From Clostridiaceae bacterium (GTDB taxonomy: Bacteria; Bacillota; Clostridia; Tissierellales; Sporanaerobacteraceae), in assembly GCA_019391515.1 (NCBI GenBank), contig JAHXQP010000030.1, positions 266,279-330,278 on the forward strand: a stretch of 64,000 nucleotides of DNA. Direction: 5' to 3'. This document shows positions 52,272-62,302 of this stretch, in pieces. Made by a program: the position numbers and the translations under genes. A model generated the notes under the pieces. It was not told the origin of the DNA and ran no database searches. It saw only the letters and a list, made by a program, of their open reading frames with translations. The stretch's first letter is position 1, and each line of letters begins with the position of its first letter.

Positions 52272-53021
52272 TTAAAGCCAGTTATCAACCTCTTCTATTA
52301 ACTTAAAATTAGTTAGATCATATTGAAGTGGAGTAACAGTTATATATCCTTTGCTTAGATAATATCTATCTGTATCTTTTGCAAACTCTTTTTTCCTTCT
52401 ACCGCTTATTACAAGAGATATTTCTTCTTCTTTACTTCCTTCTTCGACATAATAATAGTCGTAGATAACTCCTCCAATTCTACAAACCTTTATTCCTTTT
52501 ATATCTTCATCAATACAGGGAACATTTATATTCAGTACAGTATTACTTTCCATAAATCTATGGTTTACTTTGTCCAATATCTTCATTGCATATTTAGCTG
52601 CTAATTCATAATATCCTGCTCCATCCTTCATTTCTGCTGAAATAGCTATAGAAGGCATATTATATATATTGGCTTCTATAGCTGCTGAGACAGTTCCAGA
52701 ATAAAGGACATCCATTCCTAAATTTACGCCCATATTTGTCCCTGATATAACTAAATCTATAGGTTCATCTAACAATCTATCAAAAGCAACCCTTACACAA
52801 TCTGCTGGAGAACCTGATATACTATAAGCTTCAGCCTCAATTCCTTTAAGATTAACTTTTTTTACTATTATAGATTTTGTAATAGTTATTGAATGGCTTT
52901 TTGCACTTTGTTGTTCTTCTGGTGCAACTATTATAACTTCATGCTTTTTTTCAAGTTCTTTAGCCAAAACTTGAATACCTTCCGCATTTATTCCATCATC
53001 GTTAACTAAAAGTATTTTCAT
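52272..53021 (-). CDS. surE: 5'/3'-nucleotidase SurE
   Basis: 249 residues from ATG 53021 behind GAGGAGGAAAAAG. The N-terminal metal site LLVNDDGINAEG, then SGTNMGVNLGMDVLYSGTVS, are diagnostic of SurE, a metal-dependent nucleoside monophosphate phosphatase with survival roles in stationary phase. It lies apart from other genes. Confidence 0.95.
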   Translation of the reverse strand: MKILLVNDDGINAEGIQVLAKELEKKHEVIIVAPEEQQSAKSHSITITKSIIVKKVNLKGIEAEAYSISGSPADCVRVAFDRLLDEPIDLVISGTNMGVNLGMDVLYSGTVSAAIEANIYNMPSIAISAEMKDGAGYYELAAKYAMKILDKVNHRFMESNTVLNINVPCIDEDIKGIKVCRIGGVIYDYYYVEEGSKEEEISLVISGRRKKEFAKDTDRYYLSKGYITVTPLQYDLTNFKLIEEVDNWL

Positions 53022-53181
53022 CTTTTTCCTCCTCAAAGATAATTAATATATATAATTATAGCATATTATCATTTTTAGAGTTTAGAAACAAATAGAATTT
53101 TTACAAGACTTATCCACAATGCTTTATTATTTTTTTATTAAATATGTGGATAACATTGTCCTTTATCCCCCTTTGTATATT

Positions 53182-53349
53182 CTAAACAACTAAGTATCTA
53201 GGTACTCTATCACAATAATGACAAGTTTGTGGACTTGTCCAGTCTGTAAAACTTACCTTATGAAGTTCATATATATCTGGTGGCTGTTCATAGGTATCAA
53301 CAAACTCTTCTATGGCAAGTTCCAGATGTTTATTACATACTACATACAT
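53182..53349 (-). CDS. CxxH/CxxC small protein
   Basis: 55 residues from ATG 53349, set by GGAGATGATTAAA. It has the paired motifs CNKH near the start and CHYC near the end, as in the small CxxH/CxxC protein family found across Firmicutes (BA_5709-like). The four ligands probably bind a zinc ion. Function unknown. It stands between surE and the HtrA-type gene. Confidence 0.85.
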   Translation of the reverse strand: MYVVCNKHLELAIEEFVDTYEQPPDIYELHKVSFTDWTSPQTCHYCDRVPRYLVV

Positions 53350-53407
53350 TTTAATCATCTCCAATATTATTCTATACTTATATTATGTACAAAAAAAGTA
53401 TTTTTAA

Positions 53408-53435
53408 AGGCTTGACAAATTTGTCAAGCCTTTTT
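53408..53435. terminator. palindromic terminator-like hairpin after the HtrA gene
   Basis: A perfect 28-base palindrome, AAAGGCTTGACAAA and its complement, directly follows the protease stop on the minus strand. The stronger T-run is on the plus strand; a role in termination on the minus strand is likely but not certain. Confidence 0.6.
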
Positions 53436-53446
53436 ATTATTGTATA

Positions 53447-54631
53447 CTATTGTTTTATCTCATCAAGTACTATTTCTACGGTTTTTTCTTTTCCATCTCT
53501 TATAATATTTAATTTAGCTTTTTGGCCTTTTTTATATTTATACAATATTTTTTTCAATTGGTTCATATTTTCAATTTCATTATCATCTATACTAACTATT
53601 ATATCCCCACTTCTTAATCCTGATTTATCTGCTGGAGAATTTGGTACTATTTCTAATATTATAACACCTTTATCTACATTTAATTCAACACCTAATGCAC
53701 TTTCATATCTTTCTACCTCTAGGCCTTGTATTCCTATTATTACAGTATTAAAGCTACCTTCTTTTATAACCTGTTCCAATATAGGTTTTACTGAATTTAT
53801 AGGTATTGCAAAACCAAGACCTTCTCCAGTTTGAATTTTTGCAGTATTTATACCTATTACTTCCCCTCTTTCATTTAATAAGGGACCTCCACTATTTCCT
53901 GGATTTATAGAAGCATCTGTTTGAATTAAATCTTCTATTATATTAGTAGAATCCACTTTTATACTCCTATTAAGACCACTTATAACTCCAGAGGTTACTG
54001 TTCTTTGAAAATCTAAACCTAATGGATTTCCTATAGCTACTGCAAGTTGACCTACTTGCAATTTATCTGAATCTCCTAGTTCTGCCACTGGTAGTCCTTT
54101 TTCTTCTACTTTAACTACAGCTAAATCTAATGCTGGATCACACCAAAGTACCTTTCCAATCTTTTTATCTCCATTTTCAAATAGTACTGTAATCTGTCTA
54201 GCTTTTCCATCTCCTATTACATGAGAATTAGTAAGTATATATCCATCACTATTTACAATAACTCCTGAACCTACACCTTCCACTTCTCTTTCCCAGAAGA
54301 AATCTCTAACTACTTCCACTGTAGTTATACCTACTACTGAACTAACAGATTTTTTAGCCACAGCAGTAACTGCGGATATATTATCTTTAGGATTGATATT
54401 AATTTCTTGCTTACTATTTTGTACTCCATTTTTGTATATATTAGGTGTAGGAAGTACTTTTCCATATAAATAAGTTGGTGCAATATAAGAAGATATAACC
54501 CCTCCTATTATTGCAGCAATTAGTGCTACTAAAAAATAAGAAAAGAAATTCCCTCTTTTTCTCGGAGGTTTTCTATCTACTATTGGTCTATCTACATAAT
54601 AAGACATGGTAGGTTTTTTATCATCATTCAT
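53447..54631 (-). CDS. HtrA/DegP-type serine protease with PDZ domain
   Basis: 394 residues from ATG 54631 behind TTGGGAGGAATATGT. One N-terminal membrane helix (about 30-52), then an S1C protease domain with catalytic His in TNSHVIGDG, Asp in DPALDLAVVK and Ser in INPGNSGGPLL, and a C-terminal PDZ domain (SPADKSGLRSGDIIVSID). It degrades misfolded proteins at the outer face of the membrane. It follows the WalJ-like gene by 21 bases, as in the walJ-htrC order of Bacillus and relatives. Confidence 0.95.
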   Translation of the reverse strand: MNDDKKPTMSYYVDRPIVDRKPPRKRGNFFSYFLVALIAAIIGGVISSYIAPTYLYGKVLPTPNIYKNGVQNSKQEININPKDNISAVTAVAKKSVSSVVGITTVEVVRDFFWEREVEGVGSGVIVNSDGYILTNSHVIGDGKARQITVLFENGDKKIGKVLWCDPALDLAVVKVEEKGLPVAELGDSDKLQVGQLAVAIGNPLGLDFQRTVTSGVISGLNRSIKVDSTNIIEDLIQTDASINPGNSGGPLLNERGEVIGINTAKIQTGEGLGFAIPINSVKPILEQVIKEGSFNTVIIGIQGLEVERYESALGVELNVDKGVIILEIVPNSPADKSGLRSGDIIVSIDDNEIENMNQLKKILYKYKKGQKAKLNIIRDGKEKTVEIVLDEIKQ

Positions 54632-54652
54632 ACATATTCCTCCCAATTTTTT

Positions 54653-55447
54653 TTAAAAATTATATACTTTAGTTACCTTCTCTCTATGGGTGAGATCTAA
54701 AGTAATATCTTTATGTACATCTATTCCAACATCTTCTATTATATTTTTTACTGTTTCATACGCTAAAAGCGGAAAATTATTTTCCTCACTTAAATGTCCT
54801 AAGAGCACTATTTCCCCATTTCCTGATATAATATCAGAAATTACTTCTCCTGATTGTTCATTCGAAAGATGTCCTTCTGCTCCCATTATTCTCTTCTTTA
54901 AATTCCAAGGGTATCTTCCTACTTTAAGCATCTCAACATCATGATTGGATTCCATAAGATACAATGATGAATCCTTTATTTTACTCCTTACAGCATTACT
55001 TACCCAACCTGTATCAGTAATAATACTTATTTTAGTATTATTATGTTCTAAACAAAATCCTACAGGCTCTATAGCATCATGAGAAATTCTAAAAGGATAT
55101 ATATTTAAATCTTTAAGCTGAAAATCCTTTTCTGTATCAAATACTTTTACGTTTTTTTCCTTAACTTCTCCAATGGGACCTTCCATACTAATCCATGTCT
55201 TTCCATTAGCCCAAATAGGGATATCGTAGCGCCTTGACAATATTCCTGCTCCTTTTATATGGTCTGTATGTTCATGGGTTATTAAAATACAATCAATAGT
55301 ATTTGCTTCTACTTCTATATCTTTTAGTAAATTTTCTATTCTCTTTCCACTTAACCCTGCATCTATTAGAACCTTTATATTATCTGTCTCTATATATTGA
55401 CAGTTTCCACTACTGCCACTAGAAAGAGAACAAAACTTAAATGCCAT
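54653..55447 (-). CDS. metallo-beta-lactamase-fold hydrolase (WalJ/YycJ-like)
   Basis: 264 residues. The MBL signature ITHEHTDHIKG is intact, with further ligands in ISHDA, TDTGWV and LGHLSEEN. SSLSSGSSGNC near the N-terminus is the YycJ/WalJ hallmark. It belongs to the DNA-repair and cell-wall-coordination protein that sits next to HtrC in many Firmicutes, though here without the walKR genes in view. GGGGGAAATAAA precedes the ATG. Confidence 0.92.
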   Translation of the reverse strand: MAFKFCSLSSGSSGNCQYIETDNIKVLIDAGLSGKRIENLLKDIEVEANTIDCILITHEHTDHIKGAGILSRRYDIPIWANGKTWISMEGPIGEVKEKNVKVFDTEKDFQLKDLNIYPFRISHDAIEPVGFCLEHNNTKISIITDTGWVSNAVRSKIKDSSLYLMESNHDVEMLKVGRYPWNLKKRIMGAEGHLSNEQSGEVISDIISGNGEIVLLGHLSEENNFPLLAYETVKNIIEDVGIDVHKDITLDLTHREKVTKVYNF

Positions 55448-55464
55448 TTTATTTCCCCCAATAC

Positions 55465-56715
55465 TTATCCTTCTTTTACTTTGGCTCCTAAATTCAATAG
55501 CTTAGATATAAAGTTTTCGTATCCTCTCTCTATATGGTAAGCTTCTTCTATCTGTGTTACTCCATTAGACATTAAACCTGCTATAATTAAAGCCGCTCCT
55601 CCTCTTAAATCTGTAGCCTTAACTTTAGCCCCCATAAGAGCATCAACACCTTTAATAATAGCTGTTCTTCCATCTACAGTTATATCTACTCCCATCCTCT
55701 TTAATTCATCAACATATTTATATCTTCCTTCAAAAACAGTTTCAGTAACTATACTGGTCCCTTTTACTCCACTTAATAAGGCAGTCATAGGTTGCTGTAA
55801 ATCTGTAGGAAACCCAGGATAAGGTAAGGTTTTAACATTTACACTTTTCATATTAGAATTGCCGTTAACTCGTATAGAATCACCGTATTCTGCAACTTCT
55901 ACTCCCATTTCTATAAGCTTTGCAGACACAGGTTCTAAATGTTTGGGAATAACATTGTTTATTATTACATCTCCTTTTGTAGCTGCTGCTGCTATCATAT
56001 AAGTTCCAGCTTCTATTTGATCTGGTATAACAGAATAATTACATCCATGAAGCTTATTTACACCATTAACTTTTATGATATCAGTTCCTGCTCCTCTTAT
56101 ATCCCCTCCCATAGCATTTATAAAATTTGCCATATCAACTATATGAGGTTCTTTAGCAGCATTTTCAATGATAGTAGTACCTTCTGCCATAGTAGCAGCC
56201 ATCATTATATTTATAGTAGCTCCAACACTTACTACATCTAAATATATCTTACTACCTATAAGTTTATCAGCTTTACAACTTATAACACCATGTTCTACTT
56301 CCACTTTAGCCCCTAATGCTTCAAATCCTTTTATATGCTGGTCAATAGGCCTTACTCCTATATTACAGCCTCCTGGATATAATACTTTAACTTCACCAAA
56401 ACGACTCAAACAAGCTCCTAAAAGATAATAAGAAGCTCTCATTTTTCTCGTGATTTCATCTATAAGTATAGAATCGTGGATAGTACTAGTATCAATATCC
56501 ATATAGCCACTCTCATCTAAATGGACTTTTGCTCCTAGCATCTCCATAATTTTTACTAAATTATAAACATCCCCAATCATTGGAAGATTCTCTATTTTAC
56601 ATTTATCATCAGCTAAAATTGTTCCCACAATAATAGGCAATGCAGCATTCTTAAATCCACTTATATCAACTTTTCCACTAAGTTTATTTCCACCTTCTAT
56701 TATAACTTTATTCAT
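55465..56715 (-). CDS. murA: UDP-N-acetylglucosamine 1-carboxyvinyltransferase
   Basis: 416 residues from ATG 56715 with AGAGGG upstream. [14 protein letters not shown] near the start and LYPGGCNIG (active-site Cys117) define MurA, which adds enolpyruvate to UDP-GlcNAc in the first committed step of peptidoglycan synthesis; the catalytic Cys also reacts with fosfomycin. Upstream, the 276-base gap 56722-56997 has only a terminator hairpin. Confidence 0.97.
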   Translation of the reverse strand: MNKVIIEGGNKLSGKVDISGFKNAALPIIVGTILADDKCKIENLPMIGDVYNLVKIMEMLGAKVHLDESGYMDIDTSTIHDSILIDEITRKMRASYYLLGACLSRFGEVKVLYPGGCNIGVRPIDQHIKGFEALGAKVEVEHGVISCKADKLIGSKIYLDVVSVGATINIMMAATMAEGTTIIENAAKEPHIVDMANFINAMGGDIRGAGTDIIKVNGVNKLHGCNYSVIPDQIEAGTYMIAAAATKGDVIINNVIPKHLEPVSAKLIEMGVEVAEYGDSIRVNGNSNMKSVNVKTLPYPGFPTDLQQPMTALLSGVKGTSIVTETVFEGRYKYVDELKRMGVDITVDGRTAIIKGVDALMGAKVKATDLRGGAALIIAGLMSNGVTQIEEAYHIERGYENFISKLLNLGAKVKEG

Positions 56716-56898
56716 AATCAACCCTCTTTCTATAGCAGGAATAAATTTTCAATTTAACAATAATATTATACAGTTAAATGCGAATATGTTCTATATTAAG
56801 TATAAAAAATCTATTATTCTTCCTTAAATATTTATTATTTTAATCATAAGCATTATATCAATTATATAATACTTTCACATCACATGCTAGTTAAAATC

Positions 56899-56931
56899 AA
56901 CTAGATATTAAGGAATTCTTAATATCTAGTT
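56899..56931 (-). terminator. hairpin terminator after the peptidase-MA-like gene
   Basis: 14-bp perfect arms (56899-56912 with 56918-56931) and a five-base loop; the minus-strand tail is GATTTTAA. Confidence 0.65.
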
Positions 56932-56997
56932 AGTTTTAGTACTAATCATTATTTTATCATATTTTCTGTTTAAGTTTGTCCAATATAATCATATAAA

Positions 56998-57795
56998 CTA
57001 ATCAATATCTTTAAAATTCACTTTTAATGCTTTTTTAACTGAACTGTTTATATTGTTACCCATTCCAAGACTATCTAATAATAAGTTAACTTTATTAAAA
57101 CCATAATCATCTATCATATTATCTACCACTTCAAGTGATTTTCTATAAGCTATATCTATTTCGATTTCACCAAAATCATTATTCAATTTTTCTATATCTA
57201 TATCTTTAGTCTTACCTTTTCCTAGTTCCCAATCAATACCCATTAATTCTCTTTCCACATATAATGCTATTCCTTCTGTAAGCCACATAGGATAGTTTCC
57301 ATTAGTCTTTTCATCTACTAACAGATGAGTAAATTCATGAATATGAGGTCCTGTTTCTTTATAAATCTTTTCTACATTATCTCCATATTCTATCCAATTG
57401 AATGGAGATAAAATATTTATTACCCCACTATAATAAGCTCCTAAAGGCGGTATATCTGTTTTCAATCTTATAGTTTTTAAAAGTTCTTCCCCATCATTAT
57501 AAATTATAACAGGAACTTTTTCGTAGGTAAAATAATCTAACTTTTTACATATTTTTTCATAATGCTTTTCTAATATATCTAAAGTAATTTTAGCTATATC
57601 TTTATCTTTATCTTTATATCTTATAGAAAAATGTGTGCCTTCTAAAAGATTATATTTTTCAGTAGCTTTCAAAATCCTTTTCTTTTCTATTTTTTTATAA
57701 CTAGGATAAGTTGATACTATAAAAAAACTTTTAAACGTAATAATTAAAAGAATAATAATAAATCCAATGGAAACGAAAGATATCAACTTTTTCAT
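56998..57795 (-). CDS. peptidase-MA-like metallohydrolase, membrane-anchored
   Basis: 265 residues from ATG 57795 behind AAGGGGAAGAAAAT. An N-terminal signal-anchor helix (about 5-25) is followed by a gluzincin-type domain: HEFTHLLVDE with HExxH, and WLTEGIALYVE supplying the third zinc ligand Glu. This matches the peptidase MA-like group, often of unknown substrate. It is divergent from the P-type ATPase gene. Confidence 0.85.
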   Translation of the reverse strand: MKKLISFVSIGFIIILLIITFKSFFIVSTYPSYKKIEKKRILKATEKYNLLEGTHFSIRYKDKDKDIAKITLDILEKHYEKICKKLDYFTYEKVPVIIYNDGEELLKTIRLKTDIPPLGAYYSGVINILSPFNWIEYGDNVEKIYKETGPHIHEFTHLLVDEKTNGNYPMWLTEGIALYVERELMGIDWELGKGKTKDIDIEKLNNDFGEIEIDIAYRKSLEVVDNMIDDYGFNKVNLLLDSLGMGNNINSSVKKALKVNFKDID

Positions 57796-57845
57796 ATTTT
57801 CTTCCCCTTTCATTATATGTATATATTGTTTTTTATAATAAAATA

Positions 57846-57874
57846 TTGCAATATTTTTCTAAATACTATATAAT
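57846..57874 (+). promoter_or_regulatory. promoter of the riboswitch transcript
   Basis: TTGCAA (57846-57851), a 17-base spacer and TATAAT (57869-57874), ten bases upstream of the riboswitch. Confidence 0.75.
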
Positions 57875-57883
57875 TGTTCATAA

Positions 57884-57968
57884 CAAAGGGGAGTAGCTGA
57901 AACAATTAGCCGTCAATACGGAGAAATCCCGGCTGGCTGTCCTAATATTAGGAAGCAAGACCTTTGTT
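57884..57968 (+). ncRNA. yybP-ykoY (manganese) riboswitch
   Basis: The conserved halves are visible: AAGGGGAGTAGC (57886-57897) and GAAATCCCGGCTGGCT (57922-57937), closed by P1 pairing of ACAAAGG (57883-57889) with CCTTTGT (57961-57967). That 3' P1 strand is also the 5' arm of the terminator that follows, so Mn2+ binding should prevent termination and raise expression of the P-type ATPase. Confidence 0.92.
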
Positions 57969-57995
57969 TAAACAGAAATGTTTAAACAAAGGTCT
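57958..57995 (+). terminator. riboswitch-controlled terminator
   Basis: Perfect 17-bp arms (57958-57974, 57979-57995) with loop GAAA and a run of T residues; it shares its 5' arm with riboswitch helix P1. Confidence 0.92.
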
Positions 57996-58126
57996 TTTTT
58001 TATTATCCTATATTAAATTTTATCAATTTTTAATCTATTATTCAATAGGTTCCAAAACTTAACACTGAAGGTTTAAACTATTTACTTGGTGGTATACTAA
58101 ATATAAGTTGAGGAAGGAGAGATCGT

Positions 58127-60826
58127 ATGGAATGGTATAGACAAAGTGCTAATGATACTATAGAAAAACTTTCATCTAATTTAGATACTGGTCTTTCTAA
58201 TAACGAAGCAAATGAAAGACTTAAAAAATATGGCTTAAATGAATTGGAAGAGAAAGGTAGAAATAGTATATGGTCAAAGATTGCCGCTCAATTTAAAGAT
58301 TTTTTAGTTTTAATACTTATAGGTGCTAGTATTATTTCAATGGCCGTTGGAGAAGTAACAGACTCTATTGTAATAATAGCTATAGTAATTATTAATGCTA
58401 CTTTAGGAATTATTCAAGAAGGAAAAGCAGAAAAATCTTTAGAAGCCCTTAAAAAAATGGCTTCACCTAATGCAAAAGTTATAAGAGATGGAGAGAAGAG
58501 TATAGTTCCTGCAAATACATTAGTACCTGGAGATATAATTATAATAGAAGCAGGAGACATTATTCCTGCTGATTTAAGACTATTAGAAAGCTCTAATCTG
58601 AAAATAGAAGAAGCCTCCCTAACTGGTGAATCTGTTCCAGTAGAAAAAAATGCAGAAACTGTATTGAATGAAGAGGTTTCTTTAGGGGATAGAGAAAATA
58701 CAGCTTATATGGGTACTATAGTTACATATGGCAGAGGTAAAGGTATAGTTGTAGGGACTGGTGAAAGTACTGAAATGGGTAAAATTGCAACAATGCTTCA
58801 AGTTTTTAAAGATGATACTACACCTCTTCAAAAAAAATTAGATCAATTAGGGAAATATCTGGGTTTAGGTTGTCTTGTAATATGTGGATTAGTATTTCTA
58901 ATTGGAATACTTCAAGGTAGAAAAATTTTAGATATGTTTATGGTTGCTATAAGTTTAGCAGTAGCAGCGATTCCTGAAGGTCTTCCAGCTATAGTAACTA
59001 TAGTATTAGCATTGGGTATGAATAAGATGGTTAAAAAACATGCTATAGTTAAAAAACTTTCAGCTGTTGAAACCTTAGGGAGTACCACAGTTATATGCTC
59101 TGATAAAACTGGCACTCTCACACAAAATGAAATGACAGTAGTTAAGGTTTTTATAGGAAGTAATTCAATGGATATAACCGGAAAAGGTTATGAGCCTAAT
59201 GGAGAATTTATTGTAAATAATGAAAAAATAGAACCCTTAAAAAATAGTGAATTAAACCTTCTTCTTTCGATTGCTAATCTTTGCAATGATGCTACATTAG
59301 ATTATTCTCAAGAAGAAGAAATATATAAAATAATAGGGGACCCAACAGAAGGCTCATTAGTTACATTAGCTGAAAAAGGTGGATTAAATAAAAATGTATT
59401 AAATGAAAACTATCCTAGAATAAATGAAATACCTTTTGACTCAGATAGAAAAATGATGACTACTTTTCATGAGAATTTTATGGGTGGAAAAATTGTATCT
59501 TTTACAAAAGGTGCTCCAGATATAGTTTTAAATAGATGTGATTCTATTTACTTAAATGGATTGGAACAACCTTTAACAGAAGAACTAAAAAAAAATATAA
59601 TGGATGCTAATAGTAATTTTTCAAAATCAGCTCTCAGAGTATTAGCTTTTGGTTTCAAAACTTATGATTCTATGCCTGATCAGGTTAACTCTGAAACCAT
59701 AGAAAAAAATATGACTTTTGTAGGACTAGTGGGGATGATCGATCCGCCAAGAAATGAAGCTATTGAGTCAATAAAAACTTGTAAAAAAGCTGGTATTAAA
59801 ACCGTAATGATTACTGGGGATTATAAAGAAACAGCCTTCGCTATTGCAAGTGACTTAGGCATAGCTGAAAATATGGATCAAGTCATGGTTGGGGAAGAAT
59901 TGAATAATGTATCAGATGAAGAATTAAGAGAAAAAGTTAAAAATATAAATGTATATGCAAGGGTCTCACCTCAACATAAAGTACGAATAGTAGAAGCTTT
60001 AAAATCCAATGGTGAAATAACTGCTATGACTGGAGATGGTGTAAATGATGCACCAGCTTTAAAAAAATCAGATATTGGAGTTTCTATGGGAATTACAGGG
60101 ACAGATGTGGCTAAAAATACTGCTGAAGTTATTTTAACTGATGATAACTTTGCAAGTATTGTATCAGCTGTAAAAGAAGGACGAATAATATACAGTAATA
60201 TTAGAAAGTTTGTTTTCTTCCTATTATCATGTAATATTGGAGAGATTTTAATAATATTTTTAAGTATTTTATTTAATCTCCCTATTCCACTACTACCTAT
60301 ACAATTGTTATGGCTTAATTTAATAACCGATAGTTTTCCAGCTTTAGCTCTTGGCGTTGAAAAGGGAGAATCAGATATAATGGAAATGTCTCCACGAGAT
60401 CCTAATGAACCAATACTTGACAAAAATATGATTGCAGGTATTTCAGTTCAAAGTATAGCCATTACATTAGCAACTATGTTAGCTTATTTATGGGGATTGA
60501 AACATTATGGTACAAATGATCTTATAATACCTAGAACCATAGCTTTTACAACACTTATTAGTGCTGAGCTTATTAGAGCATTTTCCAGTAGATCTGAAAC
60601 TCATACTCTCTTTGAAATAGGCTTTTTTACGAATAGAACCTTGATATATGCTATATTGGTTTCTTTCTCTTTGCTATTGGTAGTACTATATATACCACCT
60701 ATTCAAAAAATCTTTAAAACCTATCCTATTGGTTTTAAAGATTGGAGTATTGTTCTTAGATTTTGTATAATACCTATTATAGCTGGAGAATTAAATAAAC
60801 TTATATTAAAAAGAGCAAAAAATTAA
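58127..60826 (+). CDS. P-type cation ATPase (Ca2+/Mn2+ type, P2A)
   Basis: 899 residues with ten membrane helices. It has TGES (167-170), PEGLPA in helix 4, the phosphorylated Asp326 in CSDKTGTLTQ, and TGDGVNDAPAL. Helix 6 WLNLITDSFPA carries the N and D that bind Ca2+ or Mn2+. Overall it resembles YloB/PMR1-type pumps. The manganese riboswitch upstream argues that it exports excess Mn2+, though Ca2+ transport is possible too. GGAGAGATCGT precedes the ATG. Confidence 0.93.
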   Translation: MEWYRQSANDTIEKLSSNLDTGLSNNEANERLKKYGLNELEEKGRNSIWSKIAAQFKDFLVLILIGASIISMAVGEVTDSIVIIAIVIINATLGIIQEGKAEKSLEALKKMASPNAKVIRDGEKSIVPANTLVPGDIIIIEAGDIIPADLRLLESSNLKIEEASLTGESVPVEKNAETVLNEEVSLGDRENTAYMGTIVTYGRGKGIVVGTGESTEMGKIATMLQVFKDDTTPLQKKLDQLGKYLGLGCLVICGLVFLIGILQGRKILDMFMVAISLAVAAIPEGLPAIVTIVLALGMNKMVKKHAIVKKLSAVETLGSTTVICSDKTGTLTQNEMTVVKVFIGSNSMDITGKGYEPNGEFIVNNEKIEPLKNSELNLLLSIANLCNDATLDYSQEEEIYKIIGDPTEGSLVTLAEKGGLNKNVLNENYPRINEIPFDSDRKMMTTFHENFMGGKIVSFTKGAPDIVLNRCDSIYLNGLEQPLTEELKKNIMDANSNFSKSALRVLAFGFKTYDSMPDQVNSETIEKNMTFVGLVGMIDPPRNEAIESIKTCKKAGIKTVMITGDYKETAFAIASDLGIAENMDQVMVGEELNNVSDEELREKVKNINVYARVSPQHKVRIVEALKSNGEITAMTGDGVNDAPALKKSDIGVSMGITGTDVAKNTAEVILTDDNFASIVSAVKEGRIIYSNIRKFVFFLLSCNIGEILIIFLSILFNLPIPLLPIQLLWLNLITDSFPALALGVEKGESDIMEMSPRDPNEPILDKNMIAGISVQSIAITLATMLAYLWGLKHYGTNDLIIPRTIAFTTLISAELIRAFSSRSETHTLFEIGFFTNRTLIYAILVSFSLLLVVLYIPPIQKIFKTYPIGFKDWSIVLRFCIIPIIAGELNKLILKRAKN

Positions 60827-60862
60827 AATGTTTTTTAAAATATAATTTAAATAATATAATGT

Positions 60863-60910
60863 AAAGAGGCCATATTCAAATGATTGAATCATTTGGATAT
60901 GGCCTCTTTT
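60863..60910 (+). terminator. terminator of the P-type ATPase gene
   Basis: A strong imperfect 21-bp stem starts AAAGAGGCCATAT and ends in its complement, followed by TTTT. Confidence 0.9.
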
Positions 60911-60983
60911 AAAAAAATTTATCTAATAAGCACTTTTTCATTTTATTGGGCATAAAATAGAACAAGGAAGGTGATGTATTATT

Positions 60984-62273
60984 ATGAGAAGAATAAGAGA
61001 TTCTAAGATTTGCCCAATTTTAAGTGCTAAACTCTCATCTCAATCAAGAGAAGAATTACCAGTAATAGTTCAAGGTAAAAACTATTCAAAACTTAATAAC
61101 TTGATATTTGATATGTCTGGGGAAGTTAGATCTAGTCTTCCCCTCATTGGAGGAATTGCATGCAGATTAAGTACAGAGTCCATATATAGGTTAGCAGAAG
61201 ATATAGATATTGATTATATTAGTTTTGATTCAAAAGTATTTGCATTACTAGATATAGCCTCAGCTTCTGTTGAAGCTAATTTACCTCATAAAAAAGGGTA
61301 TACTGGTGAAGGTGTAACTGTTGCTGTAATAGATACAGGAACAAGTCCCCATAGTGATCTATTAGTACCTAACGAAAGTATAGTTGGTTTTAAAGACTTT
61401 GTGAACAATAGAAGTTCACCATATGATGATAATGGCCATGGTACTCATATAGCAGGTATAATTGCAGGTAGCGGTTATTCGTCTAATGGAAAATATACTG
61501 GAATAGCTCCAAAAGCCAATATATTGCCCATAAAGGCTTTGGATGAAAGTGGTAGTGGAAATACTTCAGATATTATTAAAGCCATATCTTGGACTATTGA
61601 AACTAAGGATCAATATAATACCAAAATAATAAATCTATCTCTAGGAAGTCCTGTAAATAATCCTTGTTCCAAAGATCCATTATGTAAAGCAACAAAAGAA
61701 GCAACAGACAATGGATTAGTAGTAGTTGTAGCAGCTGGAAATAGTGGTCCTTCTAAGAAATCTATTCTTTCACCTGGTATAAGTCCAAACGTAATAACCG
61801 TTGGTGCCGTAGATGATAAAAGAACCCCAGATACTAGTGATGATACTATTGCTTCATTTTCTAGTAGGGGTCCAACAAAAGAAGGACTAAATAAACCTGA
61901 TATAGTAGCTCCCGGTGTAAACATAATGTCTCTTTCTAATATAAAACAAAATAGTTATACTTCTTTAAGTGGTACATCTATGGCTACACCTGTAATCTCT
62001 GGTACTATAGCTTTACTTCTTGAAAAAGAAAATAATCTATCACCAAATGAAATAAAAAGACGACTTACTAGGTCTTGTATAGATTTAAAAGAATATAAAG
62101 AGGATCAAGGTGCTGGTATGATAAGTTTAAATAAACTTTTCAAAGATTCTTTAGAAGATAGAAATAATAATAGCTTGGTACCTAATAAAGAACCTTCTTT
62201 TTCAAATGGAAATCCATATATAGAAAACATCTTAACTTTATTATTTGTTTTCTTTCTATTAAAACATGATTAA
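60984..62273 (+). CDS. subtilisin-family serine protease (S8)
   Basis: 429 residues. The catalytic triad is Asp117 (VIDTGTSPH), His152 (GHGTHIAG) and Ser332 (SGTSMATP), with oxyanion Asn252 (AAGNSGPS). An N-terminal propeptide-like region of about 95 residues precedes the core. There is no clear signal peptide; a hydrophobic C-terminal helix (about 410-427) could anchor it. AAGGAAGGTGATGTATT precedes the ATG. Confidence 0.93.
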   Translation: MRRIRDSKICPILSAKLSSQSREELPVIVQGKNYSKLNNLIFDMSGEVRSSLPLIGGIACRLSTESIYRLAEDIDIDYISFDSKVFALLDIASASVEANLPHKKGYTGEGVTVAVIDTGTSPHSDLLVPNESIVGFKDFVNNRSSPYDDNGHGTHIAGIIAGSGYSSNGKYTGIAPKANILPIKALDESGSGNTSDIIKAISWTIETKDQYNTKIINLSLGSPVNNPCSKDPLCKATKEATDNGLVVVVAAGNSGPSKKSILSPGISPNVITVGAVDDKRTPDTSDDTIASFSSRGPTKEGLNKPDIVAPGVNIMSLSNIKQNSYTSLSGTSMATPVISGTIALLLEKENNLSPNEIKRRLTRSCIDLKEYKEDQGAGMISLNKLFKDSLEDRNNNSLVPNKEPSFSNGNPYIENILTLLFVFFLLKHD

Positions 62274-62300
62274 AGAGGAAGCCAATTGACTTCCTCTTTA
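62271..62300. terminator. bidirectional terminator
   Basis: TAAAGAGGAAG / CTTCCTCTTTA arms (62271-62281, 62290-62300) between the convergent protease and M23 genes. Confidence 0.88.
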
Positions 62301-62302
62301 TA

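Noticed and set aside
53408..53435. TTGACA in the palindrome as a promoter
   Set aside because: No -10 at 16-18 bases on either strand; it lies at a gene end, so a terminator-like role is simpler.
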